Positions 43,550-51,695 of a stretch of 61,630 nucleotides of DNA are shown here, piece after piece; position 1 is the stretch's first letter; every line of letters starts with the position of its first letter. A program made the translations under genes and the position numbers. The notes under the pieces are model-generated. The model saw nothing but the letters and a program-made list of their open reading frames with translations. It was not told the origin of the DNA and did not search any database. Source of the DNA: Bryobacterales bacterium (GTDB taxonomy: Bacteria > Acidobacteriota > Terriglobia > Bryobacterales > Bryobacteraceae). The stretch spans positions 186,137 through 247,766 of the forward strand of contig PMUP01000013.1 of NCBI GenBank assembly GCA_003166865.1. Reading direction: 5' to 3'.

Positions 43550-44210
43550 GCCAAGGCAACCCGTTTAAATCCTGGAAGTGGCATTCCCACGGGCGAGGAC
43601 AAAGCGCAGCGGAATAAGGAGCAAGAACGCACATGAAGAACAAGTGTGCCCTGGCCTATCATCCGCGATCAGTTCTCGTCGGCTGGCGGAGCCGCGGACG
43701 CTGCTGCCGAGTGAGCGAACGGCAAACCTTCCGGACTGGCTCTAGTCACCAGCCAGTTGCACAATAGGCACAAACGGATTTTCTTCGTATTAGCGCGCGG
43801 AGCATGCAATCGATTTTCAAATCCATGCCCTGCGTACTATTCATGGGGCGCATCAACGAATTCCGCTGGGATGACGAGCGCTCAACACGAGACGTCGGTA
43901 CAGAACTTGTACATTGACGCGGCAGTCTTCTTGTAAACTTTTGAAACAAAACGTGTGGCTCCCCAAGAACATACTATTGCAACTTTTTCTCCACCAGCGA
44001 TTGCGCACCATTTCTATGGCCCGGGGTAGCCATCTTGAGGGTAACCGTAAGAATTTCGGACGCATGAACCGTGAACCGGATTGGCGAGCACGTCTGGCGA
44101 CTATGCCGGCCCGTATAAGAAAGGCGAGCAACGATCTTGACGCGGAGGTAAAGACTGATTCACGAGGCCAGGGGACGTGTCGACAACAGCGTTTGGACTG
44201 TGCGTCAGTT
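43550..44210. other. 660-bp stretch without a recognisable gene
   Basis: Only short frames with no recognisable motif occur on either strand, and none has a good ribosome site. The sequence is slightly more AT-rich than its surroundings, and has a possible weak promoter (TTGACG at 43914). I see no transposase, tRNA or hairpin of note. It may be a site of former gene loss. Confidence 0.5.
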
Positions 44211-45665
44211 TCAGCCCCTCCTCACGACAACGATACAGATCCCATCCCAAGTTGCACGCTGCATGCCCTTCGGGGGCGCGTTCTTCAGTGGAACGATGCC
44301 TACATTTCTGGGGTCAAGTTGGAAGCGGGCCTGAAGATACTCGCGGACGAGCATGGCACGGCTGCGGGAGCGCCGAAGCTGATCGGCGGGAGCGTCGCCA
44401 TTCCAATAACCTTCGATAACAACGGGACTCTCGACTATGGGATCGCCGTTTTCTGTGAGCGCGGCATTCAGCAGTGCGATCCCTTTGGCAGACAGTTCCT
44501 CCCCGTTCGAGCCGCTTTGAAACAGCTCAGGGCCCGATAGCCACACTCGATGGTTCTGGGGATCAGTGAATGCGCGATCCTTGCGATACTGATCTGGCGA
44601 GATCTCGCTCAAATTGTAATAGCCTCTCCTTTTGAAGAAGCCGCGGGTCAAGAAGTTGTGCTTCAGAGCTTCGGTTGCGTCGGCGAGATTGGCAGTCGCA
44701 GTATTCGCATTCGTAAGCGATTCCCGGATGTTCACGCCCGGGCTCATGCCGAATCGATCGGGTTTGTTCATTTCCGCAGATATTTGGCGCACTTGCCGGG
44801 CGCTGTCATTCAAGCTATCCATCAGCTCGGCGGCCTTTGTCGGAATCCGACGCGAATTCAGGTCCGAAACCAGGGCATCGGCCTGACGCGACGCATGACC
44901 AAGATCAGCGGTGGCTTGTTGTGCGTTATTGATCGTCTCGCGAATCCGGCTCGCCAACGCTTCGTCCCGGAGGATCATCCCCGCCGGACCGCGGCCCGCC
45001 TTGAGATCGGCCACGATATCCTGGACATCCGTTGTGGCGGTAGTGACGGTCCGACGAATGTGGTTCGCCAACTCATCGTCGCTGAGAAGCATTCCCGCGG
45101 TGCCATGACCTCGTTTGAGGTTGACCACGACATCGTTGGCGTTCGAAACCGTAGTAGTGATACCGTCCAATGCGACACTAAGTTTCCCACCCACCGTTTT
45201 GAGCATTCCATCGGCGTCGCCAAGTAGCCCGTTGCCACGGGCCAGCAAATCCGCAAGCTCTGTGGGCTCCTGGCTAGGAATGGACGCGAGCGCTTCCGCT
45301 TCGACAGCCTGAGCGCTGCCTGGGCGGACCGAGAGGTATGTGCCGCCTACGATGCCTTCCGTGCCAATCGTGACGATGGAATCGGAGCGTACCAGGCCGC
45401 GCAGCCTCGCATCGATCCTCCATTTGACCCGAAAACGCGACGACGGAGAATTCGGCACGGCGATGGCGAGCACCTGGCCGGCATCCATTCCCGCAACACG
45501 AACCTTAGCCCCCTTCGCCAAGCCCGCGAGATTTACAAACTCGGAATAGTATTCCGTGTGGTGCGCGAATGCCTGATGGCGGTCTCCGACTACAAACATC
45601 CCGATTCCGAACAGCAGCAGTCCGCCAATCACGAACAAACCGATACTTGCGTTTCGATTCTCCAT
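44211..45665 (-). CDS. MlaD/MCE-family protein with OmpA-like C-terminal domain
   Basis: 484 residues. One N-terminal membrane helix (IGLFVIGGLLLFGIGMFVVG) is followed by an MCE domain (FVNLAGLAKGAKVRVAGMDA, TIGTEGIVGGTYLSVRPG), a long helical region with repeated NN/Q-rich segments (LKRGHGTAGMLLSDDELANH and LKAGRGPAGMILRDEALASR), and a C-terminal OmpA-like domain (LFQSGSNGEELSAKGIALLN, RRSRSRAMLVREYLQ). MCE proteins carry lipids across the periplasm from MlaE/MlaF. An OmpA-like tail could bind peptidoglycan. It is downstream of the MlaF gene (five-base gap). Confidence 0.85.
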   Translation of the reverse strand: MENRNASIGLFVIGGLLLFGIGMFVVGDRHQAFAHHTEYYSEFVNLAGLAKGAKVRVAGMDAGQVLAIAVPNSPSSRFRVKWRIDARLRGLVRSDSIVTIGTEGIVGGTYLSVRPGSAQAVEAEALASIPSQEPTELADLLARGNGLLGDADGMLKTVGGKLSVALDGITTTVSNANDVVVNLKRGHGTAGMLLSDDELANHIRRTVTTATTDVQDIVADLKAGRGPAGMILRDEALASRIRETINNAQQATADLGHASRQADALVSDLNSRRIPTKAAELMDSLNDSARQVRQISAEMNKPDRFGMSPGVNIRESLTNANTATANLADATEALKHNFLTRGFFKRRGYYNLSEISPDQYRKDRAFTDPQNHRVWLSGPELFQSGSNGEELSAKGIALLNAALTENGDPIVESPVVIEGYWNGDAPADQLRRSRSRAMLVREYLQARFQLDPRNVGIVPLKNAPPKGMQRATWDGICIVVVRRG

Positions 45666-45670
45666 GCCAA

Positions 45671-46411
45671 TTACTCCGTTACCAGGTTGCGAGCGACCTC
45701 ACTGTCGCTGTGTTCAATTTGCCCGAACGAGCCATCGGCGATTAACCGGCCTTTGTCGAGCACTACGATGCGATCGCCAAGCCGTTTGGCGCCGCGCACG
45801 TCATGTGTAACCACGATCAAGGCAGTGTTGTGTTCCTGCTTCTGCATCAACAGAAGGTCATCGATTTCGGAGGAGGTGATCCGGTCCAGGCCGCTGCTCG
45901 GCTCATCCGCAAGCAAAATCTTGGGTTCCAGCACGAGAGCACGGGCCAATCCAGCGCGTTTCCGCATGCCGCCCGAAAGTTCCGAAGGCATCGTCTTCTT
46001 GTCGCCAGCCAAGCCGACCTGGTGAAGAACCTTGTCAATGATGAGATCCGCCTCTTCTTGCGATTTGCCCGTCAATCGTAAAAGAGGCAAAGCCAGATTT
46101 TCATAGAGGGTTAATGAGTCAAAGAGTGCAGCGTCCTGGAAAAGAAAACCCATCTTGCGCCGCACTCGCGAGAGTTCGGATTCCGCCAGATGCGTGATCT
46201 CATCCTGTTCGACCCAAATCTTTCCCTGGTCCGGCTTAATGAGCGAGACGATGAGCTTCAGAGTTACGCTCTTACCGGTTCCACTACGCCCAAGAACGCA
46301 AAGCGCTTCGCCCGCGCGTACGTCAAACGAGACATCGTGCAAAACCTGCTTCGTGCCGAAAGATTTCGACACGTGATCGAAAGCCACTGCCGAGCCTCGG
46401 CCATTGATCAT
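45671..46411 (-). CDS. MlaF-like ABC transporter ATP-binding protein
   Basis: 246 residues, a single ATPase domain: Walker A GRSGTGKS, Q-loop GFLFQDAALFDSLT, signature LSGGMRKRAGLARA, Walker B KILLADEPSSGLD, and the H-loop VVTHD. The segment KRLGDRIVVLDKGRLIADG closes the domain. It pairs with the MlaE permease, whose stop overlaps its start (ATGA at 46408-46411), and with the MCE protein encoded next. Function: energising lipid transport between the membranes. Confidence 0.92.
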   Translation of the reverse strand: MINGRGSAVAFDHVSKSFGTKQVLHDVSFDVRAGEALCVLGRSGTGKSVTLKLIVSLIKPDQGKIWVEQDEITHLAESELSRVRRKMGFLFQDAALFDSLTLYENLALPLLRLTGKSQEEADLIIDKVLHQVGLAGDKKTMPSELSGGMRKRAGLARALVLEPKILLADEPSSGLDRITSSEIDDLLLMQKQEHNTALIVVTHDVRGAKRLGDRIVVLDKGRLIADGSFGQIEHSDSEVARNLVTE

Positions 46412-47178
46412 AAGGCGCTCTCCGGAAATATGAAGAAGATGAACTTGATCAAGAACACATCGACGAGAATAATCAGCAGCGAAGAGGCCACCACGCTTGT
46501 GGTTGCTGCTCGCCCTACCCCTTGTGCACCCTCATTCGTCTTGTAGCCGAGAAAAGACGAAATCGTCCCAATGATGAATCCGAAGACGGCTGTCTTGAGG
46601 GTCGGCGCGTAGAAGTTTGACCACTCAAACGAAGCGAACGATCGACTGATGTAGAGCCGAAACGACAGCCGCGACGACGCATATTCGGAGAGAAAACCTC
46701 CGAGCAGGCCCGAGAAATCCAGAAACAGCGTCAAGAGCGGGAGCGCCAGCGTACACGCGACAATACGTGGTACCACCAAGAACTTGAAAGAGTCGATGGA
46801 AAGCGATTCAATGGCGTCGATCTGTTCGGTCGCCCGCATGTTGGATAGGACCGCCCCGATTCCTGAACCGACTCGCCCCGCCACTAGCAAACCCGTGACC
46901 AGCGGACCGATCTCCAGAAAGAACGCCAGCGCCTGAACAGTGGGGATCCACGCCGTCGCACCGAAGGTAACCAGCGTGCTGCGCGTGTGCAGCGTCAAAA
47001 CCGCGCCGAGAGCGAAGCCAGAAGCAATCACGAGTGGAAGCGATTTTGACCCTATCTCCGCAAGCTGCCGCTGGATTTGCTCGCCTTCAAATGGACGCCG
47101 GAAGAGGCTGGTGACAGCCCGAAACCCGAAGACGCTGACGTCGCCCGCGATTTCGAAAACATTACTCATGTCGGACAC
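46408..47178 (-). CDS. MlaE-family lipid-transport permease
   Basis: 256 residues with several membrane helices: SLPLVIASGFALGAVLTLHT, FLEIGPLVTGLLVAGRVGSG, IVACTLALPLLTLFLDFSGL, FGFIIGTISSFLGY and a C-terminal ASSLLIILVDVFLIKFIFFI. The motif GSGIGAVLSNMRATEQIDAI is diagnostic for MlaE (GxxxGAELGTMRVTEQIDAL in relatives). It should form the inner-membrane core with MlaF and the MCE protein. Upstream lies the duplication scar at 47335-47407. Confidence 0.92.
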   Translation of the reverse strand: MSDMSNVFEIAGDVSVFGFRAVTSLFRRPFEGEQIQRQLAEIGSKSLPLVIASGFALGAVLTLHTRSTLVTFGATAWIPTVQALAFFLEIGPLVTGLLVAGRVGSGIGAVLSNMRATEQIDAIESLSIDSFKFLVVPRIVACTLALPLLTLFLDFSGLLGGFLSEYASSRLSFRLYISRSFASFEWSNFYAPTLKTAVFGFIIGTISSFLGYKTNEGAQGVGRAATTSVVASSLLIILVDVFLIKFIFFIFPESAL

Positions 47179-47334
47179 TTTTCGCAGCGACCAGGAGAAC
47201 AGTGGTCAAGGCCTTGTTCGGAGCGTTCCAAGCGCTTACGCGTTCTCGTGATCCGACCAAAGCACCCGGCGCGCGGCTCGACGCTGACCACTTTGCCGAC
47301 AACCAGGACCGCAACATTCGTTCGTTCGGACCGA

Positions 47335-47407
47335 GCCTTCATCTTGTTATTCCTTCCGTTTGTTCGGAAATAGCAATCGCGCCTGAAACCTTGCCGACCA
47401 GCTTGTC
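47335..47407 (-). repeat. Duplicated 73-bp fragment: 3' end of a paralogous outer-membrane gene
   Basis: This stretch matches 49076-49148 with only a few mismatches. Read on the minus strand it encodes TSWSARFQARLLFPNKRKE and a stop, nearly the same as the end of the gene at 49088-50026 (TSWSARFQAQLLFPKKQKE), and then a following ATGAAGGCT. There is no intact copy of the gene upstream, so this is a scar left by duplication and deletion between the MlaE gene and the CoA-transferase. Confidence 0.7.
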
Positions 47408-47413
47408 ACCCGG

Positions 47414-48907
47414 CTAAAGCCAGCTTGGTTGCCACGAACCCAACGGAGTCAATGGATACTTGTATTCTCCCGGCGTCTTCGACATCTCGATCATTTCCTT
47501 GACACCGCTATAGCGACCCATTGGCGTATCGACAACGAATGTATCGGGATCCGGATAGAGGTGCTCATCATTTGAGCCGGCCGTTTTTGTCGCGTAGTCG
47601 CGATCGAAGATGCCCAACTCAGCAAGCCAGAGAGCCGTGCGTGACAACGAAACCACGACGCGGTAGCTTCCGCCCTCCTTCGCGCGCCGTAGCAGTGCCG
47701 ACAGGATGCCGCAGGTTGCGAGCCAACCCGCTACGTAGTCGCAGGCCACGAAGATCGACGGATGTGCTGGCTTCTCATCGCTACCCTCAATGTTGTCGAG
47801 GCCCCACGCGAGAGTGGCGGTGATGTCGAAGCCGACGCGACTCGACCACGGTCCGGTTTCGCCGGCCCAGGTAATCTGTGTATCGATTAGACCCGGACGC
47901 TGTTTAATCGTTTCCTCCGGCGTGATATGGAATCGCTCCCGCCATCCCTTGCGGCGATTCGAGACGAATACGTCGGCCTTGGAAAGGAGCTCACGGAACT
48001 TCGCTTGGCCTTCCTTGTTACCCAACTCAAGCATGGTGGACCGCATTCCGACATGCGAGGTGTAATGCCATAGCGTGTGCTCGATATCGGATGGCCGCCA
48101 CACGTTGAGCGCGTCGGCGCCATGCAGGGCCATTGCGCGGCCGATCGATGGGCCCGCAATGACGTGAGTTGTAGCGAGCTGACGGATACCGTCGAGCGGA
48201 GTCTTCGGATTGGGCGTAAATGGTATTGGGTCGCTTTCGCCTACTTTCTCGACGCTGACGAGGGGCATCAGCCCCACGGATTTAGTGAAGGCATCCATCT
48301 TCAGCACGTCTTTGATGTTGCGGGCGAGCGGCATGGGGATGCCCGCTTTCTCACCGGCTTCTTCAAGTTCCTCGCCGTTCCACTCTTTCACCGAGTCGCG
48401 TACCGCTTCATAAAAGCCACCCTTGGGTTTAAGAAGATCGAGTGCGTGCTGGCGTAAAGCCGGAAACACATCGGCAAGCATCACCCACTTTCCATCCCTG
48501 GTGGGAACAATATCCGGACCGCCGAGAAATGGGCTATGTGAATCCGTGCGTCCGGGGAATCCATTGACCAGTTCCCACTTTCCGTCGAGGAACGGTGTGA
48601 GGCGCCGCAAAGCCTTACGCACGTCGACGTGAATATCCTGCCCCTCGCCTGTACGCTCCTTCCATATCTTTGCGATCAGGATCGCCTTAACCGCGAGCGA
48701 GATTGCGCTAATAGCTCCATATGGCAATCGATCGGGCGTGACGGGATCAGAGCCGTAATAGGTGACCTTACCTCCGGAATCGGAAGTTGTTGCCCCTAAG
48801 CTTTGTAGTAAGGACTCGACATGTACGGGTAAGTCTATCGTGTTGCTCCGTAATTGATTGTCGTAGTTGGCGGTTATGTTTTTCGCCAGCTTCTCTGCTG
48901 CATTCAT
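47414..48907 (-). CDS. CaiB/BaiF-type CoA-transferase with repeated domain segment
   Basis: 497 residues; ATG at 48907 with an AAGGAG site. A first segment (YGAISAISLAVKAILIAKIW, ERTGEGQDIHVDV) resembles the middle of a CaiB domain but lacks its aspartate. A longer second part begins LDGIRQLATTHVIAGPSIGR and runs through ALHGADALNVWRPSD, then ADVFVSNRRKGWRERFHIT, ACDYVAGWLATCGILSALLR with the candidate catalytic aspartate, to the end. It probably uses CoA chemistry on an aromatic or branched acid. Neighbouring outer-membrane and decarboxylase genes point to aromatic acids. Confidence 0.75.
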   Translation of the reverse strand: MNAAEKLAKNITANYDNQLRSNTIDLPVHVESLLQSLGATTSDSGGKVTYYGSDPVTPDRLPYGAISAISLAVKAILIAKIWKERTGEGQDIHVDVRKALRRLTPFLDGKWELVNGFPGRTDSHSPFLGGPDIVPTRDGKWVMLADVFPALRQHALDLLKPKGGFYEAVRDSVKEWNGEELEEAGEKAGIPMPLARNIKDVLKMDAFTKSVGLMPLVSVEKVGESDPIPFTPNPKTPLDGIRQLATTHVIAGPSIGRAMALHGADALNVWRPSDIEHTLWHYTSHVGMRSTMLELGNKEGQAKFRELLSKADVFVSNRRKGWRERFHITPEETIKQRPGLIDTQITWAGETGPWSSRVGFDITATLAWGLDNIEGSDEKPAHPSIFVACDYVAGWLATCGILSALLRRAKEGGSYRVVVSLSRTALWLAELGIFDRDYATKTAGSNDEHLYPDPDTFVVDTPMGRYSGVKEMIEMSKTPGEYKYPLTPLGSWQPSWL

Positions 48908-49083
48908 AGTCCATCTCCTTGTTGTGATCGGTTGCTCACCTTCGCATGTCTTAAAAACTGGTTGGACACAGTTGGGGTGTGAACCCGGATGAGCACCTCT
49001 CCAGCCTGCGGAACAGGATCGGGAAATTCGCGTAACACGAGTACTTCGGGGCCACCCGTCGTTCGAACTTGAATAGCCTTCAC
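48904..49083 (-). pseudogene. Truncated quinone oxidoreductase/MDR N-terminal fragment
   Basis: Fifty-nine codons starting GTG at 49083: VKAIQVRTTGGPEVLVLREF, then PDPVPQAGEVLIRVH. This is the exact N-terminal strand pattern of zeta-crystallin-like quinone oxidoreductases. Homology stops after RVH; the remaining residues are unrelated, and the frame ends in ATGA across the CoA-transferase start. Only the first 35 residues of a roughly 320-residue enzyme survive, so it is a remnant. Confidence 0.7.
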
Positions 49084-49087
49084 CTTG

Positions 49088-50026
49088 TTATTCCTTTTGT
49101 TTTTTCGGAAATAGCAATTGCGCCTGGAACCTTGCCGACCAGCTTGTCGTGCCGTCCGGACGCTCGACGTTGCGAAAGAATTGTGTATAAATGTTCACAG
49201 GCAACTTGCCGAAGTGGACGATCTTTCCCACTCCGCCGCCGACGGGCACTACCCATCTTTGGTTTGAATTAACTTCCCAGTTCGCAGTAATGATAGGAGA
49301 CGAAGTCAGATACCATCCATGTCGGAGGTTGTAGTTTGCGAAGGGCTGCATGAGCATCTGATTTACGTCAGCGCGCGCCGCAGGTCCCGCGACAGAGAAC
49401 AAGTTCTGCACAAGGGTTCCAAACAGCCAATGACCTTGAATTCTAAGCACAACGACAGTCGGTCCGACGCTTAGCTTCTTCGTCCCGAGGATCTCCTGCG
49501 AGGCCGTAGGGAACGAAACCACTGGTCCCGCGCCCCAGATCACCGCGCCGGCTTTGGCTGGCGATAGAAATAGCGATAGTTGGACGTCTCCTACTCCAGT
49601 CGTTCCGTCCACGGTTGGCGCCAGATCAGGCACTTGGATTACGGGGATTATGGTCCGCGTAATAAGAGTCCAATCGTCGGACAGCTTGAAGGGCACAACA
49701 GGCTTCATCTCTAGGACGTAACTGTCTTCTTTGTTGATGCCCGTTTGAGGATTAAAGTCATTTTCCAACGGCACGGAGATTAAGCTCGCGATGGGATTTT
49801 GAGCTTGCTTAGCGATCTCTGAAGACTCCTGCGCCCACACAGGCAGAGCTGCCGGGAACAGCGCGCTCACCGCGACCAATATGGCGAGGAACGTCGGCCG
49901 AAATCGCGCTGGCCGTGGGATGGGTGCTTCGCGCACGATGCTCAGCGCGTTATTGGATCGCCGCTCTGTCCTGTCAGTTGACAGGACACGCTTCGAAAGC
50001 TGCGATAAAGCCGTAATGTTTGTCAT
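49088..50026 (-). CDS. Outer-membrane transporter-like beta-barrel protein
   Basis: 312 residues from the ATG at 50026, where AAGGAG lies eight bases upstream (the frame opens earlier at 50143 but without a site). A long N-terminal region (PARFRPTFLAILVAVSALFP) contains the signal peptide ending in PVWAQES. The rest is beta-rich with alternating residues (SLISVPLENDFNPQTGINKE, WGAGPVVSFPTASQEILGTK, PVNIYTQFFRNVERPDG). It resembles barrel proteins sometimes misannotated as neuromedin U, linked to hydrocarbon and aromatic uptake. An upstream 29-bp element is shared with the decarboxylase gene. Confidence 0.7.
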   Translation of the reverse strand: MTNITALSQLSKRVLSTDRTERRSNNALSIVREAPIPRPARFRPTFLAILVAVSALFPAALPVWAQESSEIAKQAQNPIASLISVPLENDFNPQTGINKEDSYVLEMKPVVPFKLSDDWTLITRTIIPVIQVPDLAPTVDGTTGVGDVQLSLFLSPAKAGAVIWGAGPVVSFPTASQEILGTKKLSVGPTVVVLRIQGHWLFGTLVQNLFSVAGPAARADVNQMLMQPFANYNLRHGWYLTSSPIITANWEVNSNQRWVVPVGGGVGKIVHFGKLPVNIYTQFFRNVERPDGTTSWSARFQAQLLFPKKQKE

Positions 50027-50083
50027 AATGTCGCTCCTTGCAAAGGCCACTATTGAATACTGGCACCGTATTAGCGAATAAAT

Positions 50084-50112
50084 AAGGTGTGCAAGGGCTA
50101 GCTCACCGTGAT
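50084..50112 (-). promoter_or_regulatory. Shared 29-bp upstream element, copy A
   Basis: This stretch matches 59320-59348 at 25 of 29 positions, with an identical 14-base core AAGGGCTAGCTCAC (50093-50106). It contains the small palindrome TCAC-C-GTGA. It lies 57 bases upstream of the start codon of the outer-membrane gene at 49088-50026. Likely an operator or activator site. Confidence 0.6.
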
Positions 50113-50262
50113 GTTGATGATCTGATAACAGCAGGGACTCCAATGCTCAACAGGAGGGTAAGAACGCGCGACGTGCGGTGTGCATTGCCCGGCTACTGCT
50201 TGGTTCGCCAGACGGTCAGCGGGCTACGCCGGCGTTCTTACTGAGGAAGTGAGGCGAGACTA

Positions 50263-51678
50263 TCAGGATGGAATTACCAGTTCCCGTAAATGCTGATGTT
50301 GATTGTAGGGCGGGTAGCGCAATCCAGCAACATCCAGTTTCGTACTGTGATAAAGGACACCGCGGGCGTTGCTGTAGGCACGAAATCCCCACTCGCCGTG
50401 ATATTTGCCCATTCCGGAGTTTCCGACGCCGCCAAATGGCAAATCGTGAATAAGCGGCTGCAACGTACATTCATTAACTCCCGCATCCCCGGAAGCTGTG
50501 GAGTGCAAAAGTCGCTGCGTCAGCGACGGGTCTTCGGAGAATATATACAAGCCGAGTGGGCTCGGCCGCGCATTGATGAATTCGATCACCTGTTCAGCAT
50601 TGTCAACCTCGATCACGGGCAAAATGGGACCGAAGATCTCTTCCTGCATGGCGGGCGAATCTAACGGCACATCTACAAGTACCGTTGGAGCGATAAAACG
50701 GTCTGCGCGATCGTGCTGTCCGCCATGGTAAATCGTCCCGCTGGCGAGAAGATTCGCCAGCCGATCAAAGTGGTGGAGACTAACAATCCGGCCGTAGTCC
50801 GGGCTCTTCTGGGGATCTTCCCCGTAGAACTCAAGCAACGTTTCTTTTAGACATTTCAAGAATTCGTCGCGGACATCCTTGAACACGAGCACATGATCAG
50901 GGGCAGTGCACGACTGGCCGGCATTAAACCAGCGTCCAAAGGCGACACGCCGGGCCGCGATCCGCAGATTGGCCGAAGAGTGGACGATGCAAGGATTCTT
51001 GCCGCCAAGCTCCAGAACCACGGGAGTCAGATTCTTTGCCGCGGCTGTCATGACGATCTTGGCGACGGTCGTGCCACCGGTAAAACAGATGTGGTCCCAC
51101 GGCTGTTCCAGCAGGGCGGTGGTTTCTTTTTGTCCGCCGAGAACGACCGAAAACGCGTTTCGGTCGAGATACTCAGGGACTAGCCGGTCGATCACATCGG
51201 AGGTGGCAGGAGCCAGGTCTGGCGGTTTGACAACAGCCGCGTTACCGGAGGAAATCGCCGCGATCAGCGGAGACAACGTTAGCATCACGGGATAGTTCCA
51301 CGTCCCGATGATCAGTCCCACTCCGAGGGGATCGAACTGTAACTTCGCGTGCGACGGGGTCAGCATCAGCGGCGTGCTCACGGGCACAGGCTCCATCCAG
51401 TGCCGCAGGTGTTCGAGAACGTGGGCGATCTCACTGGTCATGTACTTCACGTCGACCCAATCGGCCTCAGTCCGGCTGCGGCGGAGGTCCGTCCACAATG
51501 CCTCGTAGAAGTCCTCGGCGTGCTCCCGCATCATTGACCGCAAAGCGATCAACTGCTTTTGCCGCCACTCTATGGAGCGGGTAGCGCCCGATAAAAAATA
51601 GTTCCGATGGCGAGTAAGCAGGCCACGTGGGTCAAAAGTGTTCGCAGTTTTAAATTGCGTCAGTGTTGGCTCTGGCAT
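50263..51678 (-). CDS. Class 3-like aldehyde dehydrogenase
   Basis: 471 residues. The catalytic motifs are present: LIIGTWNYPVMLTLSPLIAA with the Asn, CFTGGTTVAKIV for nucleotide binding, LELGGKNP with the general-base glutamate, and FNAGQSCTAPDHV with the nucleophilic cysteine. Conserved EEIFGPILPV and PFGGVGNSGMGKYHG near the end. The length and N-terminus are typical of ALDH3 enzymes, which act on aromatic and medium-chain aldehydes with NAD(P). It follows thiG by 17 bases and could oxidise the aldehyde made by the decarboxylase of the same gene run. Confidence 0.92.
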   Translation of the reverse strand: MPEPTLTQFKTANTFDPRGLLTRHRNYFLSGATRSIEWRQKQLIALRSMMREHAEDFYEALWTDLRRSRTEADWVDVKYMTSEIAHVLEHLRHWMEPVPVSTPLMLTPSHAKLQFDPLGVGLIIGTWNYPVMLTLSPLIAAISSGNAAVVKPPDLAPATSDVIDRLVPEYLDRNAFSVVLGGQKETTALLEQPWDHICFTGGTTVAKIVMTAAAKNLTPVVLELGGKNPCIVHSSANLRIAARRVAFGRWFNAGQSCTAPDHVLVFKDVRDEFLKCLKETLLEFYGEDPQKSPDYGRIVSLHHFDRLANLLASGTIYHGGQHDRADRFIAPTVLVDVPLDSPAMQEEIFGPILPVIEVDNAEQVIEFINARPSPLGLYIFSEDPSLTQRLLHSTASGDAGVNECTLQPLIHDLPFGGVGNSGMGKYHGEWGFRAYSNARGVLYHSTKLDVAGLRYPPYNQHQHLRELVIPS

Positions 51679-51695
51679 TTTCAGTTCTCCTTAAA

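Noticed and set aside
43746-44131. Two short minus-strand frames (67 and 92 codons) in the gap after the SDR gene
   Set aside because: No motif, no ribosome site, arginine/serine-rich translation typical of noise.
50084-50112. Shared element as a sigma-54 promoter (GG-N10-GC)
   Set aside because: Spacing between the GG and GC elements is wrong in both copies.
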